This document shows positions 25,624 to 34,308 of a DNA stretch of 64,000 bases, piece after piece. Positions within the stretch are counted from its first letter, which is position 1. Each line of letters opens with the position of its first letter. The DNA is taken from positions 1 through 64,000 of the forward strand of contig NZ_JBINJD010000008.1 of NCBI RefSeq assembly GCF_043951915.1. Reading direction: 5' to 3'. The stretch is from Alienimonas sp043951915 (GTDB taxonomy: Bacteria > Planctomycetota > Planctomycetia > Planctomycetales > Planctomycetaceae). The notes beneath the pieces were generated by a model, which was given only the letters and a program-made list of their open reading frames with translations, ran no database searches and was not told the DNA's origin. A program made the translations under genes and the position numbers.

Positions 25624-26574
25624 TCACGCCGCCGCTTCCTCCACCGTCAGTACGATCTTCCCGCGGAAGCTGTCGTTTTCGAGCATCCGATGGGCCGCGG
25701 CGGCCTCGGCGAGGGGAAAGCGGCGGGCGATCGTCACCTTCAGTTGGCCGGCGTCGTACAGGCGCATCAATTCCGTCAGGTCCTCCGCCCGGGATTGGGC
25801 CAGCATCACCTTGCTCTGCTGGTCCCGCGGCCAGCTCAGCAGGGAGACGGCCGCGTTCTTCAGGCTCGGCTCGGTCGTGACGTAGCGGCCGTCCTCGGTC
25901 AGCACGGCCTTCGCCTGCTCAAAGGAGCTTTTCCCGGCGGCGTCGAAGATGACGTCCCACTTCTGATCCGACTGCGTGAAGTCGCTCTGTTTGTAGTCGA
26001 GGAACTCCGCGGCTCCGAGATCCCGCACGAACTGCTCGTTGTCCCCGCCGGCGACGGCGGTCACCGTCGCCCCGTAGGCCGCGGCAATCTGCACCGCGAA
26101 GGCGCCGACGCCCCCGCTGGCACCGTTGATCAGCACCCGGTCGCCGGACTCCATCTTGCCGTGATCCCGCAGCGACTGGAGGGCCGTGGAGGCCGCCAGC
26201 GGGATCGCGGCGGCCTCGTCGAACGGCACGCCGTCGCGGAGGGGGATCATGCTGTCCGCGGAGCAGACCGCCAGTTCCGCGTACGCCCCGCCGTAGAGGT
26301 GATCGAGGAACGCCACCACCCGCTCGCCCGGTCGAAAGTCCGTGCGATCCCCCGCGGCGACGACGGTTCCGGCCACGTCGTAGCCGGGAATGCGCGGGAA
26401 GCCGCCCGGCAGCATCCACTTCATCTCGCCCGCCCGCAGCCGGGCGTCGATCGGGTTGACGCTCGCCGCGGCGACCCGGATGAGGACCTCGTCGCCGCCG
26501 TACTCCGGTTCGGGCCGCTCCGAGAGTTCGAGGACGTCCGGGCCGCCGTAGTCTCGGAAGACGATCGCACGCAT
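25624..26574 (-). CDS. NADP-dependent MDR oxidoreductase (quinone-reductase-like)
   Basis: 316 residues from the ATG at 26574 (MRAIVFRDYGGPDVLELSER). This is a zinc-independent medium-chain dehydrogenase/reductase. The N-terminal GroES-like domain has ASVNPIDARLRAGEM and GYDVAGTVVAAGDRT. The nucleotide-binding motif is INGASGGVGAFAVQIAAAYG, followed by VFDAAGK-type strands (WDVIFDAAGKSSFEQAKAVL). The C-terminus ends in RGKIVLTVE, typical of NADPH:quinone reductase or enoyl reductase-like members. It reduces quinones or enones with NADPH; the substrate cannot be read from sequence. It is monocistronic as far as visible. Confidence 0.88.
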   Translation of the reverse strand: MRAIVFRDYGGPDVLELSERPEPEYGGDEVLIRVAAASVNPIDARLRAGEMKWMLPGGFPRIPGYDVAGTVVAAGDRTDFRPGERVVAFLDHLYGGAYAELAVCSADSMIPLRDGVPFDEAAAIPLAASTALQSLRDHGKMESGDRVLINGASGGVGAFAVQIAAAYGATVTAVAGGDNEQFVRDLGAAEFLDYKQSDFTQSDQKWDVIFDAAGKSSFEQAKAVLTEDGRYVTTEPSLKNAAVSLLSWPRDQQSKVMLAQSRAEDLTELMRLYDAGQLKVTIARRFPLAEAAAAHRMLENDSFRGKIVLTVEEAAA

Positions 26575-26697
26575 TGGGGGTTCCTGCTCGACGGGGGTTC
26601 GGGGGCCGCCGTCATAGCCCGACGCCGCCCGCTCCCCCGCGGGGCGAAACCCGCGGCGACGACCGGGGAGAAAACGTCCTCCCCGGGACGGCCCGAT

Positions 26698-26733
26698 AAA
26701 AAAACGTCCCGGCCCCACGGGGGAGCCGGGACG
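26698..26733 (-). terminator. Rho-independent terminator after the zinc-ribbon gene
   Basis: On the minus strand CGTCCCGGC and GCCGGGACG form a stem (26705-26733) with an inner GC pairing, followed by seven T residues (26704-26698). It ends the transcript of the gene at 26781-27098. Confidence 0.85.
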
Positions 26734-26780
26734 CGGCGGTCGGCGGACGCGCGAGGCGACGGCGGGACAGCGACGGCGGG

Positions 26781-27098
26781 TCAGTCCTTGTCGTCGTCGT
26801 CGTCGCGGTCGTTGTCGTCGTCCATGTCGTAATCTTCGTCCTCGAACACCTCCCGCACCGGCTTCTCCGGGATGGGGGCTTCTTCGAGGATCTCCGCACA
26901 GGCGGGGCAGATCTTCAGTTCGCGGATGATCTCATGGCCGAACCCGCCGCGATCAATCACGCGGGTGCGGGCGCGGCCGCGGCGGCCCTGGACCTCGGCG
27001 GTGCGTTCGGCGTACTCCACCGGACGCCGCTGCACGATCGCCGACCGCGTTTTGGTCCGCGGGGGAACGACGGTGCCACAGTTTTGACAGCGAAACAT
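26781..27098 (-). CDS. Small zinc-ribbon protein with acidic tail
   Basis: 105 residues from the ATG at 27098. CQNCG at residues 4-8 and a second pair (CPAC, about 67-70) form a likely zinc ribbon. Between them lies a basic stretch (RTKTRSAIVQRRPVEYAERT). The last 20 or so residues are almost all Asp (DMDDDNDRDDDDDKD). A basic centre, zinc site and acidic tail suggest a nucleic-acid or ribosome-associated role, which is inference. A strong terminator follows. Confidence 0.75.
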   Translation of the reverse strand: MFRCQNCGTVVPPRTKTRSAIVQRRPVEYAERTAEVQGRRGRARTRVIDRGGFGHEIIRELKICPACAEILEEAPIPEKPVREVFEDEDYDMDDDNDRDDDDDKD

Positions 27099-27331
27099 CA
27101 ACAGCCTGGGGTTCGGCCGGCGGGGCTGGCCGCCGAGGGGTGGAGGGGGAAACGCCGGGGGCGGCACGCGGCCGCAGCGCCGGGGAAGTGGGGATGCGTC
27201 CGAGGGAGCCCCGCGGGCCGACTCGAACGAGAACCGCCCCGCGTCACGCCGGCGGGACCGGGGAGAGGCGGGGCGGGGAGTTTATGGGTCGCGGTCGAAT
27301 CCGTCGAGGGAGCGGACGCCGACCGTGACGG

Positions 27332-27372
27332 TCGCCGATCCAAAGAATCGGCGATCGCACGCCGTCGTGCGA
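27332..27372. other. Two tandem hairpins downstream of the cold-shock gene
   Basis: TCGCCGAT (27332-27339) pairs with ATCGGCGA (27347-27354), and immediately next to it TCGCACG (27355-27361) pairs with CGTGCGA (27366-27372). They lie 53-93 bases beyond the cold-shock gene stop. No T-run follows. They could protect the 3' end or aid termination. Confidence 0.5.
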
Positions 27373-27424
27373 GGGTCGTCGTGCGGGAGCCGCTCTCGGA
27401 ACGGCCCCCGGAACGAGCAGGGCC

Positions 27425-27625
27425 TCAGCCGATCGGGCGGACGTGCTCAGCCCGCGGACCCTTGGGGCCTTCGCCCTGGGTGAACTCGACCTGCTGGCCT
27501 TCGTAGAGTTCCTCGAAGCGAACCCCTTCGAGGTTGCTCATGTGGAAGAACAGGTCCTTGCCGGTGCCGGCGTCGATAAAGCCGAAGCCTTTATCGGTCA
27601 CCCGCTTGATCACACCTTCAGCCAT
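27425..27625 (-). CDS. Cold-shock domain protein
   Basis: 66 residues from the ATG at 27625 (MAEGVIKRVTDKGFGFIDAG). The RNA-binding motifs are RNP1 KGFGFI (residues 12-17) and RNP2 LFFHMS. The length is standard for CspA-type proteins, which bind single-stranded RNA/DNA as chaperones. The 155-base leader to the divergent exchanger gene is long, as usual for this family, and contains a TTGACG about 110 bases upstream of the start, but no convincing -10 box. Confidence 0.93.
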   Translation of the reverse strand: MAEGVIKRVTDKGFGFIDAGTGKDLFFHMSNLEGVRFEELYEGQQVEFTQGEGPKGPRAEHVRPIG

Positions 27626-27887
27626 CGCCGCACGCACAGAAAAACTTGAAGTGGGGCCCGTCGCAGTTCCCCGCGGACGCGCGGGGCGGCAGGCCGCCGA
27701 TCGAAGCATCCTGCAGGACCGGAACCGCCGCGTCAACCGTACGCGGCGGCGGACTTGCCAATTGTGAAAAGGGAGTTAGCCATTGCCGACGGTCGGGGCC
27801 GCTCCCCACCGCGACGGCGTCCCCTGGGCGCAGCCCCCGGCCCCGGATCGCTGGACACCGGCGCGGGGAAAGCGGACACACGCCGGC

Positions 27888-29192
27888 ATGGCCGATCCCG
27901 CCCCGCCCCCCGCCGGTTCCTCTCACGGTGCGTCTCCCGGGGCTGGCGCCCCCCGCTCGCCGGTCGTGCCGCATCGCACCCGACCGTTCTGGAAGACGCT
28001 GCCGAAACTCGCCGTGCTGCTGGCGGTCGGGCTGCCGCTCGTGATCGTCCTGCAGGCCACGCACGGTTCGGCGACGTGGCTGTTCATCGCCGCGGCCCTG
28101 GCGATCCTGGGCACCGTCACGCTGATCGGCAAAGCGACCGAGGAGGTCGCCCTCTACGCCGGCCCGCTGTGGGGCGGCCTGCTGAACGCGACGTTCGGCA
28201 ACATCACCGAATTGATCATCGCCGTCTTCGCCCTCTCCGAAGGCCCGAAACTGTACCCCGTGGTGCGGGCCAGCGTGACGGGGTCGATCCTCGGCAACCT
28301 GTTGTTGGTGCTGGGGGCGGCGATGGTCTACGGCGGGACGAAATATACGACCCAGCGGTTCAGCCGCACCGGCGCCCACGCCAACGTGGGGATGCTGTGG
28401 GTCACGGTGCTGATCCTCTCCGTGCCGGCGCTGGTGCACCTCGTCGCCGAACTGCCGGGCCTCGACCCGACGCTCGTTCCCGCGGCCGCGGAGGCGGTGG
28501 AAGGCGCCGCCGACGGAGAGTCGCCCGCCGCCGCCCCGACCCGCGCCGAACGGCTGGCCGAAGCCAAGGCGATCGCCGCCGAGTACACCGACGAGGTGAC
28601 CCTCGCCGGCGCCGGCATCCTGCTGGGGCTGTACGTGCTCATGCTGATCTTCAGCCTGCGGACGCACCGCTTCCTGCTGCGCTCCGACGAGGCGGAGCAC
28701 GAGGCGCCGGAGTGGTCGGTGAAGGTCGCCGCCGGCGTGCTGCTGGGCGCCACCCTGTGCGTCGCCTACCTGTCGGAGGCGTTCGTGCACGCGATCGACC
28801 TGTTCCGGGAGAGCGGCACGCTGGACATGAGCGAATTGTTCCTCGGCGTGGTGATCGTCGCGGTGGTCGGCAACGCGGCCGAGGGGCTGGTCGCCGTGTG
28901 GGTCGCCCGGGAGAACAAGATGGAGCTCTCCTTCCAGATCGCCATGGGCAGCAGTTTGCAGGTTGCGTTGCTGGTCGCCCCGGCGTTGGTGTTCGCCAGC
29001 GGGTTCATGAACGGCTGGGGGCCCGGCGACCTGATGACGCTGGAGTTCAGCCTGTTCGAACTGCTCAGCCTCGCCGCGGCGGTGCTGATCGCCGGCAACG
29101 CCCTGTCCGACGGGGAATCGAACTGGCTGGAGGGGGCGATGTTCCTGGCGATGTACCTGTTCTTCGCCCTGGTGTTCTGGTTCCACCCGTGA
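27888..29192 (+). CDS. Calcium/proton exchanger (CaCA family, CAX type)
   Basis: 434 residues from the ATG at 27888 (MADPAPPPAGSS). About eleven membrane helices are visible. The two alpha repeats carry the ion-selectivity motifs GLLNATFGNITELIIAVFAL and VAVVGNAAEGLVAVWVA, with key Asn and Glu in each. An acidic loop in the middle (AAEAVEGAADGESPAAAPTR) separates the halves. It exports Ca2+ from the cytoplasm in exchange for protons. The frame is open upstream to 27783, but that part lacks coding character. It is a single-gene transcript, followed by an inverted repeat. Confidence 0.9.
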   Translation: MADPAPPPAGSSHGASPGAGAPRSPVVPHRTRPFWKTLPKLAVLLAVGLPLVIVLQATHGSATWLFIAAALAILGTVTLIGKATEEVALYAGPLWGGLLNATFGNITELIIAVFALSEGPKLYPVVRASVTGSILGNLLLVLGAAMVYGGTKYTTQRFSRTGAHANVGMLWVTVLILSVPALVHLVAELPGLDPTLVPAAAEAVEGAADGESPAAAPTRAERLAEAKAIAAEYTDEVTLAGAGILLGLYVLMLIFSLRTHRFLLRSDEAEHEAPEWSVKVAAGVLLGATLCVAYLSEAFVHAIDLFRESGTLDMSELFLGVVIVAVVGNAAEGLVAVWVARENKMELSFQIAMGSSLQVALLVAPALVFASGFMNGWGPGDLMTLEFSLFELLSLAAAVLIAGNALSDGESNWLEGAMFLAMYLFFALVFWFHP

Positions 29193-29224
29193 GCGGGCCG
29201 CGCGGGTGAGGACGGCGGACGGGG

Positions 29225-29314
29225 GTATTGAGTGAGGAGTAAGGAGTGTGGAGTGACGGGGAACCGCCGCCCGTCCCTTCGCTCCTCACTCAACACCCCT
29301 CACTCAACACTCCT
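29225..29314. repeat. Imperfect inverted repeat with GAGTGAGGAGT motif
   Basis: GTATTGAGTGAGGAGT (29225-29240) faces CTCCTCACTCAACAC (29282-29296). A second partial arm, CCTCACTCAACACTCC, lies at 29299-29314. It is between the exchanger gene and the next gene, and could form a hairpin. Confidence 0.6.
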
Positions 29315-29352
29315 CCCTCCTCCCCCCCCGCCCGCGGCGTAGACTTCCCGCG

Positions 29353-30189
29353 ATGGGAATCTCCGCCGACGCCGCCCCGACCCACGGTCCCGACGGGCCG
29401 TATATCGACGGGGTCTCCGATTACTGCGACCGCTGGTGCGAGCGCTGCCCGCTGGCCGGGCGCTGCCGGTTGCGGGCGTTCGAGCTGGAGGTCGGCGATC
29501 TGGCGGACCCCGCCGACACCGACGCCGACCGCCGCGCCCGCTTCTGGCGGGCGTTGAAGACCGTGTACGGCGTGGACGCCCGCGGCGACCTGCGGCCGGC
29601 GGACGCCTCCACGGTGGACGAAGTCTGGGAGGGCGACGGCTCCGCCGCGGCGATCTACGAGGAGGCCGAGGCCGACGACTGGGACGGCGACGCCGCCATC
29701 GAGACGCCCGACGCCCCGACCGACCCGCTGGCCGCCGCCGCCCGGGAGCTGGCCGTCGATCTGCTGCGCTGGCTGCGGGAGCACGGCGAGGCGGCCCAGA
29801 TCGCCTGCGACGCCGCCGCGGTGCACCCCTGCGGCGTGGCGCCGGCGGACGCGCTGGACGTGATCCGCTGGTACGGCGTGCAGTTGGGGCCGAAGTTGCA
29901 GCGGGCCGCCTGGGCGGACGCCCGGGGCCACGCGAAGGACCGGGCCGGCAGCGCCAAGGTGGCGCTGCTCGCCGCGGAGCGGACCTTCGGCGCCTGGACG
30001 GTCCTGCGGGACGTGCTCCCCGCCGCCCTGCCCGCCCGCCGGCCGGAGTTCGCCGCGGAGATCGCCGACTTCCAACGCCGCCTGGCCAGCCTGCGGGCCG
30101 GCATCGACCGGACCTTCCCCGCCGCCCGCACCTTCGTCCGCGTCGGCTTCGACGACGGCACGCTGGAGGAAGAACTCGCCGATTCGTAG
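29353..30189 (+). CDS. Hypothetical protein with N-terminal four-Cys cluster
   Basis: 278 residues from an ATG. Residues 25, 29, 32 and 38 are Cys (YCDRWCERCPLAGRC), a spacing that could hold zinc or an Fe-S cluster. The middle is acidic (DEVWEGDGSAAAIYEEAEAD), and the C-terminal half is helical, with LAVDLLRWLREHGEAAQIAC and IRWYGVQLGPKLQRAAWADA. Codon use matches the neighbours. No signal peptide. I do not recognise a named family. Confidence 0.7.
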   Translation: MGISADAAPTHGPDGPYIDGVSDYCDRWCERCPLAGRCRLRAFELEVGDLADPADTDADRRARFWRALKTVYGVDARGDLRPADASTVDEVWEGDGSAAAIYEEAEADDWDGDAAIETPDAPTDPLAAAARELAVDLLRWLREHGEAAQIACDAAAVHPCGVAPADALDVIRWYGVQLGPKLQRAAWADARGHAKDRAGSAKVALLAAERTFGAWTVLRDVLPAALPARRPEFAAEIADFQRRLASLRAGIDRTFPAARTFVRVGFDDGTLEEELADS

Positions 30190-30198
30190 CGGCCGTTA

Positions 30199-30279
30199 CC
30201 AGCCCGATGCGCGAGCGTCGGCCGTCGGCGCGGCCGTCCGGTGAACGGACTCACCGCCGGAGCGCGCGCTCCGGGCTGG
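30199..30279. repeat. Imperfect palindrome between convergent genes
   Basis: CCAGCCCGATGCGCGAGCG (from 30199) faces CGCGCGCTCCGGGCTGG (to 30279). It lies between the stops of two convergent genes and may act as a bidirectional terminator or a degenerate member of the repeat families in this window. Confidence 0.5.
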
Positions 30280-30309
30280 GATTGCCGCGACGGTTCAACG
30301 CGAATCGTA

Positions 30310-31713
30310 TTAAAGCGGTCCGGACCGCCGGCTGACGAACAGCCAATACAGCACGGCCCCGCTGACGACCGTCGCCGCCAGCCCGGCCGGCGGGCCGAGG
30401 GGGTGGAACCACGGCGGGGGGTTCAGCAACTTCACGATCGCCAACCCGACCGTGGCGAGCACGAAGATCCCCCCGCACGCCAACCGCCACGCCGGGACCG
30501 GTTCGCCCCGTCTCTTTAATAAGAACAAACAGGCCACCGCCCCCGCGGCGCTGAGGGAGAGCGTCAGCCCCAGATAATCGAGCAGCCCCCGGATCGTCGC
30601 CCCGCCCACGCACAGCCCCGCGATGAGGACGGCCTGCAACACGACCGCAGACGGCGGGGCGGAGCCGTCCTCCCGCAACCGAAACAGGCTCGGCAGGGGG
30701 AACAGCCCGTCGGCGGCCATTTTTGCGTACACCCGCGGGCCGGTCTGCACCAACGCCGACAGGCTCGTCAGCAGCCCAACGCTGATCACCGCCCGCACGG
30801 CCAGTTCCAGCCGGTTCCCGCCGAGAAACTCCGCCGCGACCGCCGCCACGTCGCCGGCCCCGGCGACCCGGTCCCGCGGCGGGGCGAACACGAACACGGC
30901 GTTCAACATTAAATAGAGAACCGTCACCGCCGCCGTCGCCCACAGCATCGCCCGGGGCACGCTCCGCCCCGGATCGCGGGCCTCCCCGGCGACGTACACC
31001 GCGGCGTTGAAGCCGGAGTAGCTCGCCGAGACCCACACCAACTGCCCGGCGAGCGCGGCGATCAGCGCCCACCCGGCCGGGGCCTCCGCCGGCGGCTCCC
31101 TCGGGAAGGCGTCCCAATTCACAAAGTACCCGCGGAGCCAGCGGTCCCCCGCATAAAGGCAGAACGCAGCGATCAGCGCCAGTTTTACCGCGACCACGAC
31201 GGTCTGCGTCCGCGTCCCCCCGCGGGGCGTCAGGGCGTGCAGCGCGCCGCACAACAAAACTGCGGCGGCGGCGAGCAGTCCCGCCGGGACTTCGTCGGGA
31301 CGGTCCGGCCAGAGGTATTCCTCTAATGTCAGCCCGGCGAACGCCGCCGCCCCGGTGAAACCGGCCAATAAACTGACCCACCCGGCCAAAAATCCGGCCA
31401 GCGGGTGCAGCGTTTCGGCGAGAAATAAATACTCGCCCCCGCTGCCCCGCACGCGTTCCGCCAGCCCGCCGTACGCCGCCGCCCCGCACAGCGCCAGCGC
31501 CCCGCCCAGCGCCCACACCAACATGACCCGCCCCGGCGTGCCGAGGGCCTCCAGCGTATAACCGGAGGTCGTCCAGACGCCGGCGCCGATCATCGACGCC
31601 GCCACCACCGCAGCCAGCGCCGCCGTGGTGAACGTCCCGCCGCCGACGGCTTCGGGGAAAGGCTCGCCGGATTCGGTCGGCGTCGGTTCGCCGGGCGTCG
31701 GTTCGGCCGTCAC
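30310..31713 (-). CDS. APC-superfamily amino acid permease
   Basis: 467 residues from a GTG that overlaps the stop of the upstream methyltransferase gene (GTGA). After a Pro/Thr/Glu-rich start come about twelve hydrophobic helices. The first has the APC signature AAVVAASMIGAGVWTTSGYT. Others include GGALALCGAAAYGGLAERV, SGGEYLFLAE and VSASYSGFNAAVYVAGEARD (typical of LAT/Gly-Ala-type members). It imports or exchanges amino acids at the inner membrane; the substrate is unknown. The 4-base overlap suggests coupled translation. Confidence 0.87.
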   Translation of the reverse strand: MTAEPTPGEPTPTESGEPFPEAVGGGTFTTAALAAVVAASMIGAGVWTTSGYTLEALGTPGRVMLVWALGGALALCGAAAYGGLAERVRGSGGEYLFLAETLHPLAGFLAGWVSLLAGFTGAAAFAGLTLEEYLWPDRPDEVPAGLLAAAAVLLCGALHALTPRGGTRTQTVVVAVKLALIAAFCLYAGDRWLRGYFVNWDAFPREPPAEAPAGWALIAALAGQLVWVSASYSGFNAAVYVAGEARDPGRSVPRAMLWATAAVTVLYLMLNAVFVFAPPRDRVAGAGDVAAVAAEFLGGNRLELAVRAVISVGLLTSLSALVQTGPRVYAKMAADGLFPLPSLFRLREDGSAPPSAVVLQAVLIAGLCVGGATIRGLLDYLGLTLSLSAAGAVACLFLLKRRGEPVPAWRLACGGIFVLATVGLAIVKLLNPPPWFHPLGPPAGLAATVVSGAVLYWLFVSRRSGPL

Positions 31714-32474
31714 TCCGCGGCGTCCGACGCGGGGGACGGCTTGCGGAAGATCATCAAATAATTCTCGGAGAGCCCCTCCACCTCGGGCTCGGCGACGAAC
31801 TCGAAGCCCGCGGCTTCGATCTCCGCCCGCACCGTCTGCTTGCCGGCCCGCACATGCCCGAGCGTCCACTCGCGGCTGACGCCGGGGATGCGTTCGAAGT
31901 CCATCACCGCGAGCCGTCCGCCGGGTTTGAGGGCGGAATAAATGGAGGCCAGCGTGCGGTCGGGGAACTCGAAGTGGTGATAGGTGTCGCAATTGAAAAC
32001 AAGGTCGCAGGAGTCCGCCGGCAGCAGCACGGAGCGTTCCGAGCACAGCACCGGCGTGACCTGCGACAGCCCGCGGTCGGCGGCCCGGTCCCGCAGCCGG
32101 GCCACGAACGCCGGCGCCAGATCGACCGCGAACAGCCGGCCGCCCTCCCCCACCGCCGCGGCGAACAGCTCCATGTGCGTGCCGGTCCCGGCGCCGACGT
32201 CCGCGACCGTCTGGCCCGCCTCGACGTTCAATGCGGCGACGACGGCCTTCCGGGCGGCGAACGCCTCCCGGCTTTCCACTTCAAATCGCCCGGCCCATTC
32301 CTCCGCGTCGAGATCCTCGGCGAGGAAGCGGTCGTTGATGCCCGGTTTTACGGACTCCGCCGCGGGGGCGGCGTCCTCCTGGGCCCAACCGACGCCGCGG
32401 CCGGCCCCGGACGACAGGGCGACGGCGAGGAGGAGCAGCGCCGCGGCGGGGCGGCGAAAAACGGGGGAATTCAT
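31710..32474 (-). CDS. Exported class I SAM-dependent methyltransferase-like protein
   Basis: 254 residues from the ATG at 32474. The N-terminus (MNSPVFRRPAAALLLLAVAL) is a signal peptide, then a linker, then a class I methyltransferase fold. Motif I is VADVGAGTGTHMELFAAAVG, followed by RLFAVDLAPAFVARL, CDLVFNCDTYHHFE and LKPGGRLAVMDFERIPG. The combination of an export signal and a SAM-binding fold is odd, because SAM is cytoplasmic, but it recurs in planctomycetes. The substrate is unknown. It lies upstream of, and overlaps, the APC permease gene. Confidence 0.82.
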   Translation of the reverse strand: MNSPVFRRPAAALLLLAVALSSGAGRGVGWAQEDAAPAAESVKPGINDRFLAEDLDAEEWAGRFEVESREAFAARKAVVAALNVEAGQTVADVGAGTGTHMELFAAAVGEGGRLFAVDLAPAFVARLRDRAADRGLSQVTPVLCSERSVLLPADSCDLVFNCDTYHHFEFPDRTLASIYSALKPGGRLAVMDFERIPGVSREWTLGHVRAGKQTVRAEIEAAGFEFVAEPEVEGLSENYLMIFRKPSPASDAAE

Positions 32475-32676
32475 GGAACGGCGACAGCGGCGGGAGCAGG
32501 GGACGAGAACGCAGCATACCGCGGGTGCGTCGATCGCGGCGCGGCCGGGATCCCCTTCCCGGCCCGCGGGCGGAGACCTATCCTCCCCGTGCCGGCCCGT
32601 TCGCGACGTCGCCCCGGCGGCCCGCGTTGGACCGAACTTTTCCTCCCCCCGTCGCCCCGCCCCCGTGTCGCACGTC

Positions 32677-33612
32677 ATGTCCGAATCGCCGACCGCGGGC
32701 CACGCCCCGGCGACGGGTTCCCAGGACGAGCGCCCCCTGACCGAGGAGGGCCTCTTGATCGACGAGGGAACCGAGGAACGCCCCGCCAAGGCCGAGCCGG
32801 ACGGCGAGTTCTGGAAGCTGGCCTGTCGCCGCCGGGACGTGAACCTCACCGCGGTGGCGCTGGAGATCGCCCGGGACCACGACCCCGCCTGCGACCCCGC
32901 CGACACGCTGCGCTGGCTGAAAGCCCGGGCGACGGAGGCCCGCGGCCCGGTCGCCGCCGCCGCCGACGGCCGCGCCGCCCTCACCGCCCTCGCCGACGTG
33001 CTGTGCGGCGACCATGAAATGTGCGGCGGGGAAGCGGCCTTCGACGACCCCGCCGGCTCCCTGATTCATCAGGTGATCGAGACCGGCACCGGCCTGCCGA
33101 TCGCCCTGTCGCTGATCTATATGGACGTCGCCCGTCGGGTGGGGCTGGAGTTGGTCGGCGTGAACGCCCCGCACCACTTCCTCACCCGGCTGGACACCGC
33201 CGCCGGCCCGCTGTTCTGCGACCCCTACCACGGCGGTCGGGTGATGAACGCGGACGAGGCGGTCGAGTTTTTGATGGACCGCTGCGACCTCGCCCCCGCG
33301 GAGATCGCCGACAGCCTGCACCCGGCCCCGCCGCGGGCGATCGTGGTGCGGGTGCTGAACAATTTGAAGGCGATCCACGCCCGCCGCGGCGACTGGCCGG
33401 CGGCGTGGACGGTGCAGACGCGGCTCTCGGCCCTCTGCCCGGCCGATTATACGGAGCGCCGCGACCTCGCCCTGATCGCCCTGCACGCCGGCCGCGCCGG
33501 CCAGGCGGTCGACCTGCTGACGGCCCTCCTCCCCGACGCCCCCACGGCGGAGAAGCCGGTTCTCAAACGCCACCTCCACCGGGCCGTCGCCCAAGTGAGC
33601 AAGTGGAATTGA
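32677..33612 (+). CDS. SirB1-family transglutaminase-like/TPR protein
   Basis: 311 residues from the ATG at 32677. The N-terminus is acidic. The core (about residues 40-230) has the SirB1/transglutaminase-like pattern: FDDPAGSLIHQVIETGTGLP, IALSLIYMDVARRVGLELVG, VNAPHHFLTRL and FCDPYHGGRVMNADEA. The C-terminal part is a pair of TPR-like helices (LNNLKAIHARRGDWPAAWTV). Members are cytoplasmic and of uncertain role. It starts about 200 bases from the divergent methyltransferase gene. Confidence 0.85.
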   Translation: MSESPTAGHAPATGSQDERPLTEEGLLIDEGTEERPAKAEPDGEFWKLACRRRDVNLTAVALEIARDHDPACDPADTLRWLKARATEARGPVAAAADGRAALTALADVLCGDHEMCGGEAAFDDPAGSLIHQVIETGTGLPIALSLIYMDVARRVGLELVGVNAPHHFLTRLDTAAGPLFCDPYHGGRVMNADEAVEFLMDRCDLAPAEIADSLHPAPPRAIVVRVLNNLKAIHARRGDWPAAWTVQTRLSALCPADYTERRDLALIALHAGRAGQAVDLLTALLPDAPTAEKPVLKRHLHRAVAQVSKWN

Positions 33613-33643
33613 CGGGCGGTCGACGCCCGCTCTCTCGTCGCGG

Positions 33644-33865
33644 TTAGGGAACGTCGCCCCAGCAGGCGTCCATTGATGGGGCGCTTTCGTCGGACGGATC
33701 TCCCTCTGCTTCGTCCGCGGTCACAAGGTAATACGTCTCGCCGATCTCCAGATCGATTTCGAATTGATCGAAGCTCCGCCGTGGTCGGGAATAGCCGTCC
33801 AGGTCGCGGCGCTCCGTGACGATCGCAAGGATCGGCCCCTTGAGCCGGACGGGTTCTTCCACCAT
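33644..33865 (-). CDS. Small hypothetical protein
   Basis: 73 residues from the ATG at 33865 (MVEEPVRLKGPILAIVTERR), acidic at the C-terminus. The upstream 108 bases are open but basic and not protein-like. It looks like a compact beta protein (ILAIVTERRDLDGY, FEIDLEIGETYYLVTADEAE). No family recognised. Convergent with the SirB1 gene. Confidence 0.55.
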   Translation of the reverse strand: MVEEPVRLKGPILAIVTERRDLDGYSRPRRSFDQFEIDLEIGETYYLVTADEAEGDPSDESAPSMDACWGDVP

Positions 33866-34041
33866 CGGGCCGGCCCCGCCAAACAGCCTTCTCGGGCAGA
33901 ACGGGCGGCCGCGGGCAGTCCGCGTTGAGCGGCGACACGTCGGCGGCATCCCGCCAGGCCTGACTCTACGCACCGCCTGCCGGCCGGGACCCGGCCGAAG
34001 TCGACCGGCGTGGGCGGATCGGACCGCCCGCCCGGAAGCTT

Positions 34042-34269
34042 TTACGCGGCAGCTCGCGTGCCCGTTCCGCCGGCCGCGTCCGGGGTCGAAGCGGAAGCGG
34101 CCGCGGTCGCCTGCGCCATTGCGTTGATCGCGGCTTCCATCTCCGCGGCGCGGGCCTCGTTCTTCAGACGGATCCGCTCCATCGCCAGGTGACGGGTGGT
34201 CAGATCGGCGAGGATCTTCAGCGCCGCGGCGCTCGCGGCGAGGATCACGACGACGGTGGGGGCGTCCAT
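34042..34269 (-). CDS. Small single-pass membrane protein
   Basis: 75 residues: one N-terminal membrane helix (VVVILAASAAALKILADLTT), then a charged coiled-coil-like segment (RIRLKNEARAAEMEAAINAM) and an Ala-rich tail. It lies 39 bases downstream of the EF-P gene in the same direction, so the two may be co-transcribed. Role unknown. Confidence 0.6.
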   Translation of the reverse strand: MDAPTVVVILAASAAALKILADLTTRHLAMERIRLKNEARAAEMEAAINAMAQATAAASASTPDAAGGTGTRAAA

Positions 34270-34308
34270 GCCCGGTCCTCCTGCGGGGGGCCTCCTGCGA
34301 GAGAGGGG

